Origin: Candidatus Avelusimicrobium intestinale | GTDB taxonomy: Bacteria > Elusimicrobiota > Elusimicrobia > Elusimicrobiales > Elusimicrobiaceae | Direction of reading: 5' to 3' | NCBI GenBank assembly: GCA_902765225.1 | Contig: CACWYV010000003.1 | Span: 124,001-188,000 of the forward strand | Length of the DNA stretch: 64,000 nucleotides | Shown: positions 8,347-15,132 of the stretch, piece after piece | Layout: each line of letters starts with the position of its first letter | Position numbering within the stretch: the stretch's first letter is position 1 | Program-made: the position numbers and the translations under genes | Notes under the pieces: model-generated | Databases searched by the model: none | Told to the model about the DNA's origin: nothing | What the model saw: the letters and a program-made list of their open reading frames with translations, nothing else

Positions 8347-8528
8347 ATAAAAAAGGCGGCAACCTTTTCGAATAGCTGAGAACCGATCCGAAACGCTGCC
8401 GCCTGCCCACCCCGTAAAGGGTGTGCAAAAGACGACTTCGTTTTCGTTTCTCAGCTCGCCGGATACCGGCGGGGCTATGCCAGACGCATAACGCCAAAAA
8501 CAAGTCCAAAAGCAAATTGTGTACAACT
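8347..8528 (-). ncRNA. Candidate structured non-coding RNA with possible pseudoknot
   Basis: On the minus strand a TATAAT (8540-8535) precedes about 180 bases dense in complementary segments, ending in a six-T run (8354-8349). Visible stems: CGCCGG/CCGGCG closed by three bases; TATGC/GCATA; CACCC/GGGTG around TTTACG; AGCTGAGAA with TTCTCAGCT; and AGGCGGCA with TGCCGCCT. The last two pairings interleave, so they form a pseudoknot or two alternative folds, the second running into the T tract like a terminator. Any reading frame through it gives an unconvincing protein. It could be a free RNA, an attenuator leader for the nuclease-like pair, or an antitoxin RNA. No known family is recognised. 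Confidence 0.5.
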
Positions 8529-8614
8529 GCCTATATTATAACTTTTTGCACAGGATAAGGGGGAGGTTGATAAGAAGGTTTAGTTTTTGTATAGAGAGAA
8601 TATAGGAGAATTTT

Positions 8615-9475
8615 ATGAAAAATCTTAAAAAGCCGTTAAAAATAGGGATTTTGATTTCCTGTTGCCGTTCCTACAAACATCCCCAAAATGAATTTGAAGA
8701 AATGGGGTATGTGGAGCGAAAGATTGTATATTCTTGGGAAGATATACCAAAAAACATCCAAAAACGCTTATCGAAAGAGGAATGTTTGTTATTTCAATCC
8801 CTTGTTTATAATTCTACTTTGGCAGAAGCAATTGTACAGTTTCGTAAAAAATTTGGCTTGCCGGAGGAAGGGGTTCCATTTAAGAAATATGAAAAGTTAA
8901 TCTGCCGCATCGGCAAAGGCCCGCTATACAGATTTGATACTATTCCGGAAATGCAGCATGGGAACGAGGCAAAGGCCCGGCGGTTTTTACGATGTTTCGC
9001 AAAGGAAAATACAATAGCAGATCCGCTTAAAATTCATTTAGAAACAATTTTTTATGCCGGATTTGTAGATCCTAAGCCATATAAATATGGCCCTCTTTCC
9101 ATTCATATTCCTTCCATCCCGGATGATACAACCGGGAAAATCGAACAATACCGTCCTCCGGTGATGATAGCAATCAATTCTGATGATGTATCGCCAAGTG
9201 AAATCCAAAAATATATTCGTACGTATTGGGGCGATATTAAACGGTATTTTCATAAGCATCACTTTGTGTCAGATGTGCGTATTCCTACTGAATGCCTGCA
9301 TAGTTTGGTACTCAAAACAAAAGGAAAGACATCCAAGCAAATTTTAGAACTGTTAGATGCTCAAAATATCAAACAAGGTAAGGATGTTATTAATAAGGGA
9401 GAAGAAGCTATCCGGCAGGAGATTAAACGGACGAAAAATAAAATACAAAAGCTCATTTTTCCTTGTAAGAAATAA
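8615..9475 (+). CDS. Hypothetical island protein
   Basis: 286 residues, no recognised domain, no signal peptide or membrane segment. It is rich in Lys and Ile; the C-terminal 60 residues are strongly basic (IRQEIKRTKNKIQKL), which could contact nucleic acid. A central segment (SEIQKYIRTYWGDIKRYF) looks helical and amphipathic. RBS GGAGAA lies just upstream of the ATG. It sits between the structured RNA candidate and a phage-type methyltransferase, so it may belong to the packaging module as an early phage gene, but nothing in the sequence proves that. Confidence 0.6.
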   Translation: MKNLKKPLKIGILISCCRSYKHPQNEFEEMGYVERKIVYSWEDIPKNIQKRLSKEECLLFQSLVYNSTLAEAIVQFRKKFGLPEEGVPFKKYEKLICRIGKGPLYRFDTIPEMQHGNEAKARRFLRCFAKENTIADPLKIHLETIFYAGFVDPKPYKYGPLSIHIPSIPDDTTGKIEQYRPPVMIAINSDDVSPSEIQKYIRTYWGDIKRYFHKHHFVSDVRIPTECLHSLVLKTKGKTSKQILELLDAQNIKQGKDVINKGEEAIRQEIKRTKNKIQKLIFPCKK

Positions 9476-9477
9476 GC

Positions 9478-9504
9478 GTGACAAAATTTTTCATTTTGTG
9501 TCAC
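9478..9504 (+). promoter_or_regulatory. Inverted repeat upstream of the methyltransferase
   Basis: GTGACAAAAT and ATTTTGTGTCAC form an inverted repeat with one extra base in the right arm, spanning 27 bp. It could be an operator or a small hairpin ahead of the methyltransferase at 9574. Confidence 0.35.
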
Positions 9505-9573
9505 GGTGGAAATACTTCAGTCTTACTATACTTTACTCTGTGCCTATCACTAATTACAGGCACGGAGTTTTTT

Positions 9574-10845
9574 ATGCAAACCATAAAAATCAACAAACTT
9601 AAACCGCATCCGCACAATGCACGGACGCATAGCAAAAAGCAACTGCGCCAAATCGCCCAAAGTATTGAGGCGTTTGGCTTTACAAACCCTGTTCTTATAG
9701 ACGGGAAAGATAATATCCTCGCCGGGCATGGGCGCGTAGAGGCCGCAAAACTAGTCGGCCTTACCGAAGTGCCTTGCGTGCGGATTACGCACCTCACACC
9801 CGCTCAAAAAAGGGCGTATATTTTGGCCGATAACCGTTTGGCCGAATTATCCGGCTGGGACGAGGAATTGCTCAAAGTGGAACTAGCCGAAATCAATCAG
9901 TTGGACTGTGATTTTGACCTTACCTTAACGGGTTTTGAAACGCCGGAGATAGACAATCTCTTGCAACCAGATACGGCGCCTTCCCCGGAGAAGGCCGATT
10001 TTCTGTCGGTCGATATTCCGCCTCGCGTTCAACCCGGTGATTTGTGGCAATTAGGCCCGCATAAACTTTTTTGTGGGGATGCCACAAAGCCGCAATCATA
10101 CGCTATTTTATTGGAGAGTGAAAAGGCTCATATCATTGTGACGGACGCACCGTATAACGTCAACATTGTGGGCCACGTACGCAGTAGTAAAAAATACCGC
10201 GAGTTTGCTATGGCCTCGGGTGAAATGAGCCAAAGCGAATTTACGCAATTTTTGTACGGCGTATTCACATTATTAACCCAATACACTACGCCGGGGAGTT
10301 TGCATTACGCTTTTATGGATTGGCGGCACGTGGGGGAAATTTTACAAGCTGGGCGGGTATATAGCGAACTAAAAAATATCTGTGTGTGGAATAAATTGAG
10401 CGGCGGTATGGGCAGTTTGTATCGCAGCCAGCACGAACTGGTTTTCGTATTCAAAAACGGGAGTAGCCCGCACACCAACAACATTGAACTTGGGGTACAC
10501 GGCCGTTACCGTACCAATGTGTGGGACTATCCCGGTATCTATCTAAACGGCAAGGCCAACCGCGCGAATATTCACTTGCATCCGACGGTAAAGCCGGTGG
10601 GATTACTTTCGGATATTTTGCTGGATGCGAGCCGTCGCAATGAGATTGTGTTGGACCCGTTTGGGGGGAGTGGAAGTACCTTGCTGGCCGCTGATCGTAC
10701 GGGACGCCGCGCGCGGCTAATGGAAATTGACCCGCACTATTGCGACGTGATTTTGTACCGCTACGAACAGTTGGGCGGCAAAGAAGTGAAACTTTTACGT
10801 AGAGAGGTAAATGATGAAAATACCAAGAAAACAAGTAGAAAATGA
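9574..10845 (+). CDS. ParB-domain site-specific DNA methyltransferase (N4/N6 type)
   Basis: The first about 110 residues are a ParB/sulfiredoxin-like domain (HPHNARTHS, AGHGRVEAAK). The catalytic part has motif IV as DAPYNV (usually DPPY or NPPY) followed much later by motif I, LDPFGGSGSTLLAA, which is the beta-class order. It should methylate adenine N6 or cytosine N4. The ATG at 9574 with GGAG upstream is preferred over a GTG at 9478 that would pass through an inverted repeat. Such ParB-methyltransferase fusions are common just before phage terminase genes, as here, where they probably protect phage DNA. The DUF5681 gene overlaps its end by 32 bases. No cognate restriction enzyme is adjacent. 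Confidence 0.85.
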   Translation: MQTIKINKLKPHPHNARTHSKKQLRQIAQSIEAFGFTNPVLIDGKDNILAGHGRVEAAKLVGLTEVPCVRITHLTPAQKRAYILADNRLAELSGWDEELLKVELAEINQLDCDFDLTLTGFETPEIDNLLQPDTAPSPEKADFLSVDIPPRVQPGDLWQLGPHKLFCGDATKPQSYAILLESEKAHIIVTDAPYNVNIVGHVRSSKKYREFAMASGEMSQSEFTQFLYGVFTLLTQYTTPGSLHYAFMDWRHVGEILQAGRVYSELKNICVWNKLSGGMGSLYRSQHELVFVFKNGSSPHTNNIELGVHGRYRTNVWDYPGIYLNGKANRANIHLHPTVKPVGLLSDILLDASRRNEIVLDPFGGSGSTLLAADRTGRRARLMEIDPHYCDVILYRYEQLGGKEVKLLRREVNDENTKKTSRK

Positions 10846-11218
10846 GGATGCTGGTTATACCATCGGCTATTGTAAGCCGCCTGTTCATACACGGTTCCAA
10901 CCCGGTCAGTCGGGTAACCCGAGAGGGCGTAAAAAGGGACATAAAAACCTTAACACGTTGCTACGTCAAGGACTGAATCAGTCCATAACGGTATCGGTGG
11001 GTGGGAAAAAGCGTTCCATGCCCAAATATGCGGTAATCATTACCACGCTTATTAACAAGGCCGTGCAGGGGGAGGCAAAGGCCGTTCAAATCCTTCTGCC
11101 CTACATCCTCAAAATGGAGCAAGCAGAGGCAAAATTAGCCCAAGGAATACAGGCGTTATCTGCTAACGATAAGGAGATCTTAAAAGAATATGTCAGTAGA
11201 AATAATAAACAATCGTGA
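10814..11218 (+). CDS. DUF5681 protein, phage packaging-associated
   Basis: The N terminus has the DUF5681 signature (HTRFQPGQSGNPRGRKKG), a basic motif seen in small proteins encoded beside phage terminases. The rest is mostly helical. The second of two adjacent ATGs is chosen because AGAGAGG ends six bases before it. It overlaps the methyltransferase upstream and terL downstream (by 29 bases), so the three genes look translationally coupled. It may act as a small terminase or DNA-recognition subunit; that is inference from position. Two smaller proteins with related motifs lie further downstream. Confidence 0.75.
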   Translation: MKIPRKQVENEDAGYTIGYCKPPVHTRFQPGQSGNPRGRKKGHKNLNTLLRQGLNQSITVSVGGKKRSMPKYAVIITTLINKAVQGEAKAVQILLPYILKMEQAEAKLAQGIQALSANDKEILKEYVSRNNKQS

Positions 11219-12674
11219 AAAAGAAATTTTAAAGGCCTTGTTGCGGGTAGACTTTAAATCATTTTGTATCAAGGTTTTTTATGAGGTGGCTGGCGAGGCT
11301 GCCTATTTGGATAATTGGCACGTGGACGTTATTTGCCAAGCGGTGGAAGATATGCGCCTTGGGAAGAATACCCGGCTTATTATCAACGTACCGCCAAGGT
11401 ATATGAAATCTATTATTTGCTCGGTGGCGTTGCCTGCTTTTTTGCTGGGACATAACCCCAAAGAGCGCATTTTGTGCGTCAGTTATTCCGACGAACTTTC
11501 TGCCAAAATGGCGTCTGACCAACGTAAAGTAATGGAGAGTGAGTGGTATCAAGCATTGTTCCCTTTTACGCGCTTATCTCGCCGCGGGATAATGGACTTG
11601 GAGACAACGCCCGGTGGTGGGCGGTTTTCTACATCCGTAGGTGGTACGATTACCGGGCGCGGAGGAAATTGGATTATCATTGACGACCCGATAAAACCCG
11701 CTGATGCAAGTTCCGACACAATTCGCAACAAAGTGAACGATTGGTACGGTAATACGCTCCTTTCCCGGTTGGACGATAAGCGCAACGGAAAAATACTGGC
11801 TATTATGCAGCGTACGCACCTAAACGATTTAACGGGCCACTTGCTGGAAACTGACCCTTCGTTTCAGTTGATAAAAATGCCGGCTCTTGCTTCGGAAGAT
11901 GAAACATGGTCTATTGCCACACCGTTTGGGGTGCCGCGCATTGTTAAACGCCCAATTGGAGCGGCGTTACACCCTGAACGGGAAAGTGTGGACGAATTGA
12001 GACGTATCAAATCCACCGCAGGTAGTTATACGTTTGCCAGCCAATATCAACAAGCGCCGGAATGTTTAGGGGGGAATATTATTCGCCGGGAATGGTTGCA
12101 TACATACAGCGCGCCTGAATTGTATGAGCAAGTGCGCACCAGAAGATTGAATTTAGGGCTAGGCCAAAGTTGGGATACAGCGAGTAAAGCCGGAGAAGAT
12201 AACGATTATTCTGTCTGCATTACCTATGCGCACGATTATTGCAAGAGAGTGTGGGTGCTGGATGTATTTAGGGCTAAACTGGAATTCCCTGCCCTATTGA
12301 TGACGGCGGAACGGTTGATAGAGGAGTGTGCCCAGAAGTACAAATTATTAAACCCTTATTTGCCGGACGTGTTGATTGAAGAAATGAATAGTGGTGTGGG
12401 AATGGGGCAAACGCTTCAAATTAAGTTTGGGGAACAAATCAAATTTGTTAAACCCGTGCAAGATAAAGCTACGCGGCTTAAATCCGTGTCACACTTGCTT
12501 GAAAATGGGACGTGTTTGTTCCCGGATGACAATCCCGCGTGGTGGCCGGATTTTGAGCGGGAATTATTACAGTTTCCAAACGGCCGGCACGACGACCAAT
12601 GTGATGCTCTTTCCCAGTTATTGATGTATGAGCAGAACGAACGCAAAGACATCTCGTGGCTTGAACATGTGTAA
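11190..12674 (+). CDS. terL: Phage terminase large subunit
   Basis: 494 residues, a normal length. The ATPase half has the variant Walker A found in this group (NVPPRYMKS, residues about 67-75) and Walker B WIIIDDPI, with the coupling region after it. The nuclease half contains SWDTASKAGEDNDYS, VLIEEMNSG and a terminal RHDDQCDALSQ, the acidic residues of an RNase H-like nuclease. It would cut and pump phage DNA into procapsids. No portal, capsid or tail gene follows; the next gene runs in the opposite direction, so this is an isolated packaging module. Confidence 0.92.
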   Translation: MSVEIINNREKEILKALLRVDFKSFCIKVFYEVAGEAAYLDNWHVDVICQAVEDMRLGKNTRLIINVPPRYMKSIICSVALPAFLLGHNPKERILCVSYSDELSAKMASDQRKVMESEWYQALFPFTRLSRRGIMDLETTPGGGRFSTSVGGTITGRGGNWIIIDDPIKPADASSDTIRNKVNDWYGNTLLSRLDDKRNGKILAIMQRTHLNDLTGHLLETDPSFQLIKMPALASEDETWSIATPFGVPRIVKRPIGAALHPERESVDELRRIKSTAGSYTFASQYQQAPECLGGNIIRREWLHTYSAPELYEQVRTRRLNLGLGQSWDTASKAGEDNDYSVCITYAHDYCKRVWVLDVFRAKLEFPALLMTAERLIEECAQKYKLLNPYLPDVLIEEMNSGVGMGQTLQIKFGEQIKFVKPVQDKATRLKSVSHLLENGTCLFPDDNPAWWPDFERELLQFPNGRHDDQCDALSQLLMYEQNERKDISWLEHV

Positions 12675-12746
12675 GGAACAATAACGGAAGTGACCAAGGC
12701 CTATTGTTTCTCTTTTGTATCATAGGTCCAAAAATAAGTTAGATAA

Positions 12747-13310
12747 TTATTTGCTAATTTTCCAAAAATGTGGTCCGCTAATATTTTTGGAGCCCGTGAT
12801 CTTTCTGGTAACGGCGGTTAAAGAAGGATATGTTTTTCTATTATAGACAATTTTACCGTTCTTCTTTATAATAACCCGATATTGTTTTCCTTTATAGATC
12901 CGAGTGATTGTCTTTGCGGAATTTAATACGTCTGGGAATAATTCGCTGAGATGTTGTTTTTGTAATTGTTGAATTTCTCTAGCTAATTCTTTCTTGTATC
13001 GCATTTCATTTTTAAATAGCGTAGAGTTTCCAGAGGGTTTTAACAAGGTAACAAGAAGTCTCTCTAAACTATCCAAAAACCGATTGTCATTTACAACATA
13101 TAGAGAAAAGGCATCCCAATGGTTACTGTGTTTGTCTGAAAAATGCTGTTTAATTCGTTGGCGTAACTTGGTAGCTTTGCCAACATAATAAATTTTCTTG
13201 CCGCGATGGAGTATATAAATCCCGCCTTTATCACCAATTTTGTTGGCTAGGACGGAATCATATTCCTGTAATATTTCAATAGGAGCTTGATAGAGTTGAT
13301 AGATAATCAT
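12747..13310 (-). CDS. GIY-YIG nuclease fused to a DUF2924-like domain
   Basis: Residues about 27-90 are a GIY-YIG domain: GIYIL, then YYVGKATKLRQRIKQH with the catalytic arginine region. The C-terminal 55 residues (TITRIYKGKQYRVIIKK ... SLTAVTRKITGS ... GPHFWKI) match the pattern of DUF2924, which also ends the two small proteins encoded at 13415 and 13920. The fusion suggests a nuclease tethered through the same module. TATAAT occurs on its strand shortly before the start, and the intergenic region is shared with the divergent gene at 13415. It may be a homing or resolvase-like nuclease of the element. Confidence 0.75.
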   Translation of the reverse strand: MIIYQLYQAPIEILQEYDSVLANKIGDKGGIYILHRGKKIYYVGKATKLRQRIKQHFSDKHSNHWDAFSLYVVNDNRFLDSLERLLVTLLKPSGNSTLFKNEMRYKKELAREIQQLQKQHLSELFPDVLNSAKTITRIYKGKQYRVIIKKNGKIVYNRKTYPSLTAVTRKITGSKNISGPHFWKISK

Positions 13311-13344
13311 GTTTCCATTATATCAGTTTTTTTATAAAAAATAC

Positions 13345-13413
13345 TTGACTTATCTCCCGATAGTAAGCGTGAATGTAGTACGAAGTAAAAATCGCTTATT
13401 TAAGGAGATAAGT
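13345..13413 (+). promoter_or_regulatory. Divergent control region with repeated element and inverted repeat
   Basis: TTGACT (13345-13350) starts an element, ACTTGACTTATCTCCC then RATAGTAAGCGTGAATGT, that recurs at 15079 with one substitution. In this copy ACTTATCTCC (13348-13357) is perfectly inverted as GGAGATAAGT (13404-13413), which also contains the ribosome site of the gene at 13415. I see no good -10 at the right distance. Confidence 0.45.
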
Positions 13414-13414
13414 T

Positions 13415-13723
13415 ATGAAGAAAAACACTAAAAAATCACTAACAAAAACTAAACCCGCGCAACCTGCTGTTTTACGGGTCGTGAGTCCTATTATTACCAA
13501 AGAAACACCGCTTGAAAACTTGCCTATCCGGCCACGCGATAACCGCTTGCCTGCACCGGGTAGCATCATCACTAAAATCTACCGAGGCAAAACCATAGAA
13601 GTAAAAGTGCTGGGAAACGGCTTTGAATACGAAGGGAAAGTATTCAAAAGCATCTCACGTGTGGCAATGACGATCGTCAAACGCCAAATCAGCGGTTATG
13701 TATTCTTTGGGCTTTCCAAATGA
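13415..13723 (+). CDS. DUF2924-like small protein (first of the operon)
   Basis: 102 residues. A basic, low-complexity N terminus (KKNTKKSLTKTKP) precedes a C-terminal DUF2924-like domain: GSIITKIYRGKTIEVKVL, EYEGKVFKSISRVAMTI, ISGYVFFGL. DUF2924 proteins are typically encoded next to phage-type serine recombinases, as here. It overlaps the following gene by four bases, so expression is coupled. Its ribosome site AAGGAGATAAG is one arm of an inverted repeat with the upstream element. Molecular function is unknown. Confidence 0.75.
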   Translation: MKKNTKKSLTKTKPAQPAVLRVVSPIITKETPLENLPIRPRDNRLPAPGSIITKIYRGKTIEVKVLGNGFEYEGKVFKSISRVAMTIVKRQISGYVFFGLSK

Positions 13724-13923
13724 CACCGCGCCATTTACCACCCACTTCAGGGCGATTTGTAAAGGGCCGCTCGGGCAATCCATTGGGGCGGCCTCCCCAA
13801 AATTTACCCGAACGGGAAATCCTTTTAATAATTGCTAAATTTTTGGAAACTTTGGCCAAGGCCTATTGTAATCAAAGCCGTTCGGTGGAAAAAATCCGTC
13901 AGATTAAAGATATTTTATCATGA
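13720..13923 (+). CDS. Short DUF5681-like protein
   Basis: 67 residues whose N terminus, SGRFVKGRSGNPLGRPP, is the DUF5681-type motif also found in the terminase-associated protein at 10814. The rest is one or two helices. It overlaps both neighbours by four bases (ATGA junctions), making a three-gene coupled operon. It may be a truncated form keeping only the DNA- or protein-binding motif. Confidence 0.65.
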   Translation: MTPRHLPPTSGRFVKGRSGNPLGRPPQNLPEREILLIIAKFLETLAKAYCNQSRSVEKIRQIKDILS

Positions 13924-14351
13924 GAAGAAAGTGCTATTTGCCCAAAAGTTATGAAGAATTAAAAGGCCTATCCCCCAAAGAACTGCGGTTTTATTGGAAT
14001 GCTTTTTATACCTGCCCTTTGAGAGGTGTTAAGGCCAAGTTGCGCCCTTTGTGGTATGCCATCCAATGTGAGCTAGGGCGTTGTAAATTACAAGAAAAAT
14101 ACATCACGCGGCTTGACCGGTATGCGAGCAATCCCGACAAGTATATTGAGCATGCGCATAAAAAGCGTTATGCACTTGCCGCCGGAACGATACTGACTAA
14201 AACCTATAAAGGGCGGACGTATCAAGTGACCGTAAAAGGGGAAAACGCTTACGAGTGGGAAGGTAAAATATATCCTAATTTAACAGCATTAGCCGAGAAA
14301 ATAGTGCGTGCCCACGTTAGCGGCCCCAAATTTTTCGGATTAACTAGATAG
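13920..14351 (+). CDS. DUF2924-like protein
   Basis: 143 residues. The N-terminal about 85 residues are basic and helical (LSPKELRFYWNAFYTCPL), as in full-length DUF2924 proteins. The C-terminal domain is GTILTKTYKGRTYQVTVKG ... YPNLTALAEKIV ... SGPKFFGL. It is the last gene of the coupled operon and the best match to the DUF2924 protein that usually precedes a serine recombinase. Here a gene on the other strand separates them and overlaps this one by eight bases at the 3' end. Confidence 0.75.
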   Translation: MRRKCYLPKSYEELKGLSPKELRFYWNAFYTCPLRGVKAKLRPLWYAIQCELGRCKLQEKYITRLDRYASNPDKYIEHAHKKRYALAAGTILTKTYKGRTYQVTVKGENAYEWEGKIYPNLTALAEKIVRAHVSGPKFFGLTR

Positions 14352-15078
14352 AATTAGTACGAATAAGGGGTATAAGTATTTGTTCTACCTTTTTAATGAT
14401 GTCATCGATTGGAGTTGGGCTTGCATAAAGATCCCAAAGTTGTCTGCTATATGGTTTATTATCTTTATTTATTTGACTGACTCCTTCCAGTAAGGTGGAT
14501 ATTTTGAGCCATATGTCATTGGATAAAAATGATGAGGTTTCTTCAAAACATTTTTCTAAATTTTCTCCAAAATAGATGCGTGCTTTAATTTTCAATGACA
14601 TGAGATGATTAATATTTTCTAATTCATTATTCCAGCGGTGTAAAAACACAAGACCTCTTTTAATGATACGTGGATTTTGATCCGAAAGGTTTGAATTCTT
14701 CATTATTTCTTTCAAAATGTCTTCCGCTTTTTGTTCTTCCTCTCCTGTGCTTAATGGACTGCAAATTCTTTTAATAGATTGATTGACTTTATGAAAAGCT
14801 TCTGTAATTTCTGCAGCAAGTTCAAGTTTTTTCTCTTCTAATCTCTCAATAGCCTTATTATGAATATCTTTAATTTCTTCGTTTTGTTTATTTCCCCATG
14901 ATGTAATGCTATGGGTGCTCAAAATAACCCCTAAGAAAGCAGTTATTGCTGCCAAACAGCCGGAATAACTGTCTAATTTGATGTGATAATTTTTGTACAA
15001 CACGATTTCGAACACAACCAGTAAGATTATTAACGCAATTATATCCAATGATTGACGATTTTCCTTTAAGAATTTCAT
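14344..15078 (-). CDS. Hypothetical membrane protein with coiled-coil
   Basis: Start taken as the ATG at 15078 (MKFLKENRQ), because GGGAGAT sits 9 bases upstream; an ATG at 15096 would add six residues but lacks a site. Two N-terminal hydrophobic segments (IIALIILLVVFEIVLY and a second near residues 42-58) anchor it. Then comes a charged helix rich in Glu and Lys (KAIERLEEKKLELAAEI), probably coiled-coil, and a helical soluble domain. It is A+T-rich and inserted between the DUF2924 operon and the recombinase, so it looks like cargo. No function is recognised; small TM-plus-coiled-coil proteins can be phage-defence effectors, but that is speculation. Confidence 0.6.
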   Translation of the reverse strand: MKFLKENRQSLDIIALIILLVVFEIVLYKNYHIKLDSYSGCLAAITAFLGVILSTHSITSWGNKQNEEIKDIHNKAIERLEEKKLELAAEITEAFHKVNQSIKRICSPLSTGEEEQKAEDILKEIMKNSNLSDQNPRIIKRGLVFLHRWNNELENINHLMSLKIKARIYFGENLEKCFEETSSFLSNDIWLKISTLLEGVSQINKDNKPYSRQLWDLYASPTPIDDIIKKVEQILIPLIRTNSI

Positions 15079-15112
15079 ACTTGACTTATCTCCCAATAGT
15101 AAGCGTGAATGT
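15079..15112. repeat. Second copy of the 33-bp control element
   Basis: ACTTGACTTATCTCCC at 15079-15094 continues with AATAGTAAGCGTGAATGT, matching the element at 13343 except for one base. It lies between divergent genes in both places, here the membrane protein gene and the recombinase. CTTATC and GATA-GTAAG inside it form an imperfect palindrome, suggesting a shared regulator. Confidence 0.55.
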
Positions 15113-15132
15113 GTATAGGAGAATTATACTAA

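Noticed and set aside
8284-8526. A possible 80-residue protein on the minus strand
   Set aside because: It needs a TTG start without a ribosome site, has an unnatural composition, and covers exactly the region full of complementary stems, so an RNA is the better reading.
8347-9475. Retron (structured RNA plus neighbouring gene)
   Set aside because: The gene at 8615 shows no reverse-transcriptase motif (no YxDD), and no other RT lies in the window.
9478-9573. GTG start for the methyltransferase at 9478
   Set aside because: The extra 32 residues are coded by an inverted repeat and lack a ribosome site; the ParB-like domain begins cleanly at the ATG at 9574.
7262-10845. Complete restriction-modification system made of the nuclease-like pair and the methyltransferase
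   Set aside because: The genes are on opposite strands, separated by other genes, and the methyltransferase belongs by overlap to the phage packaging module.
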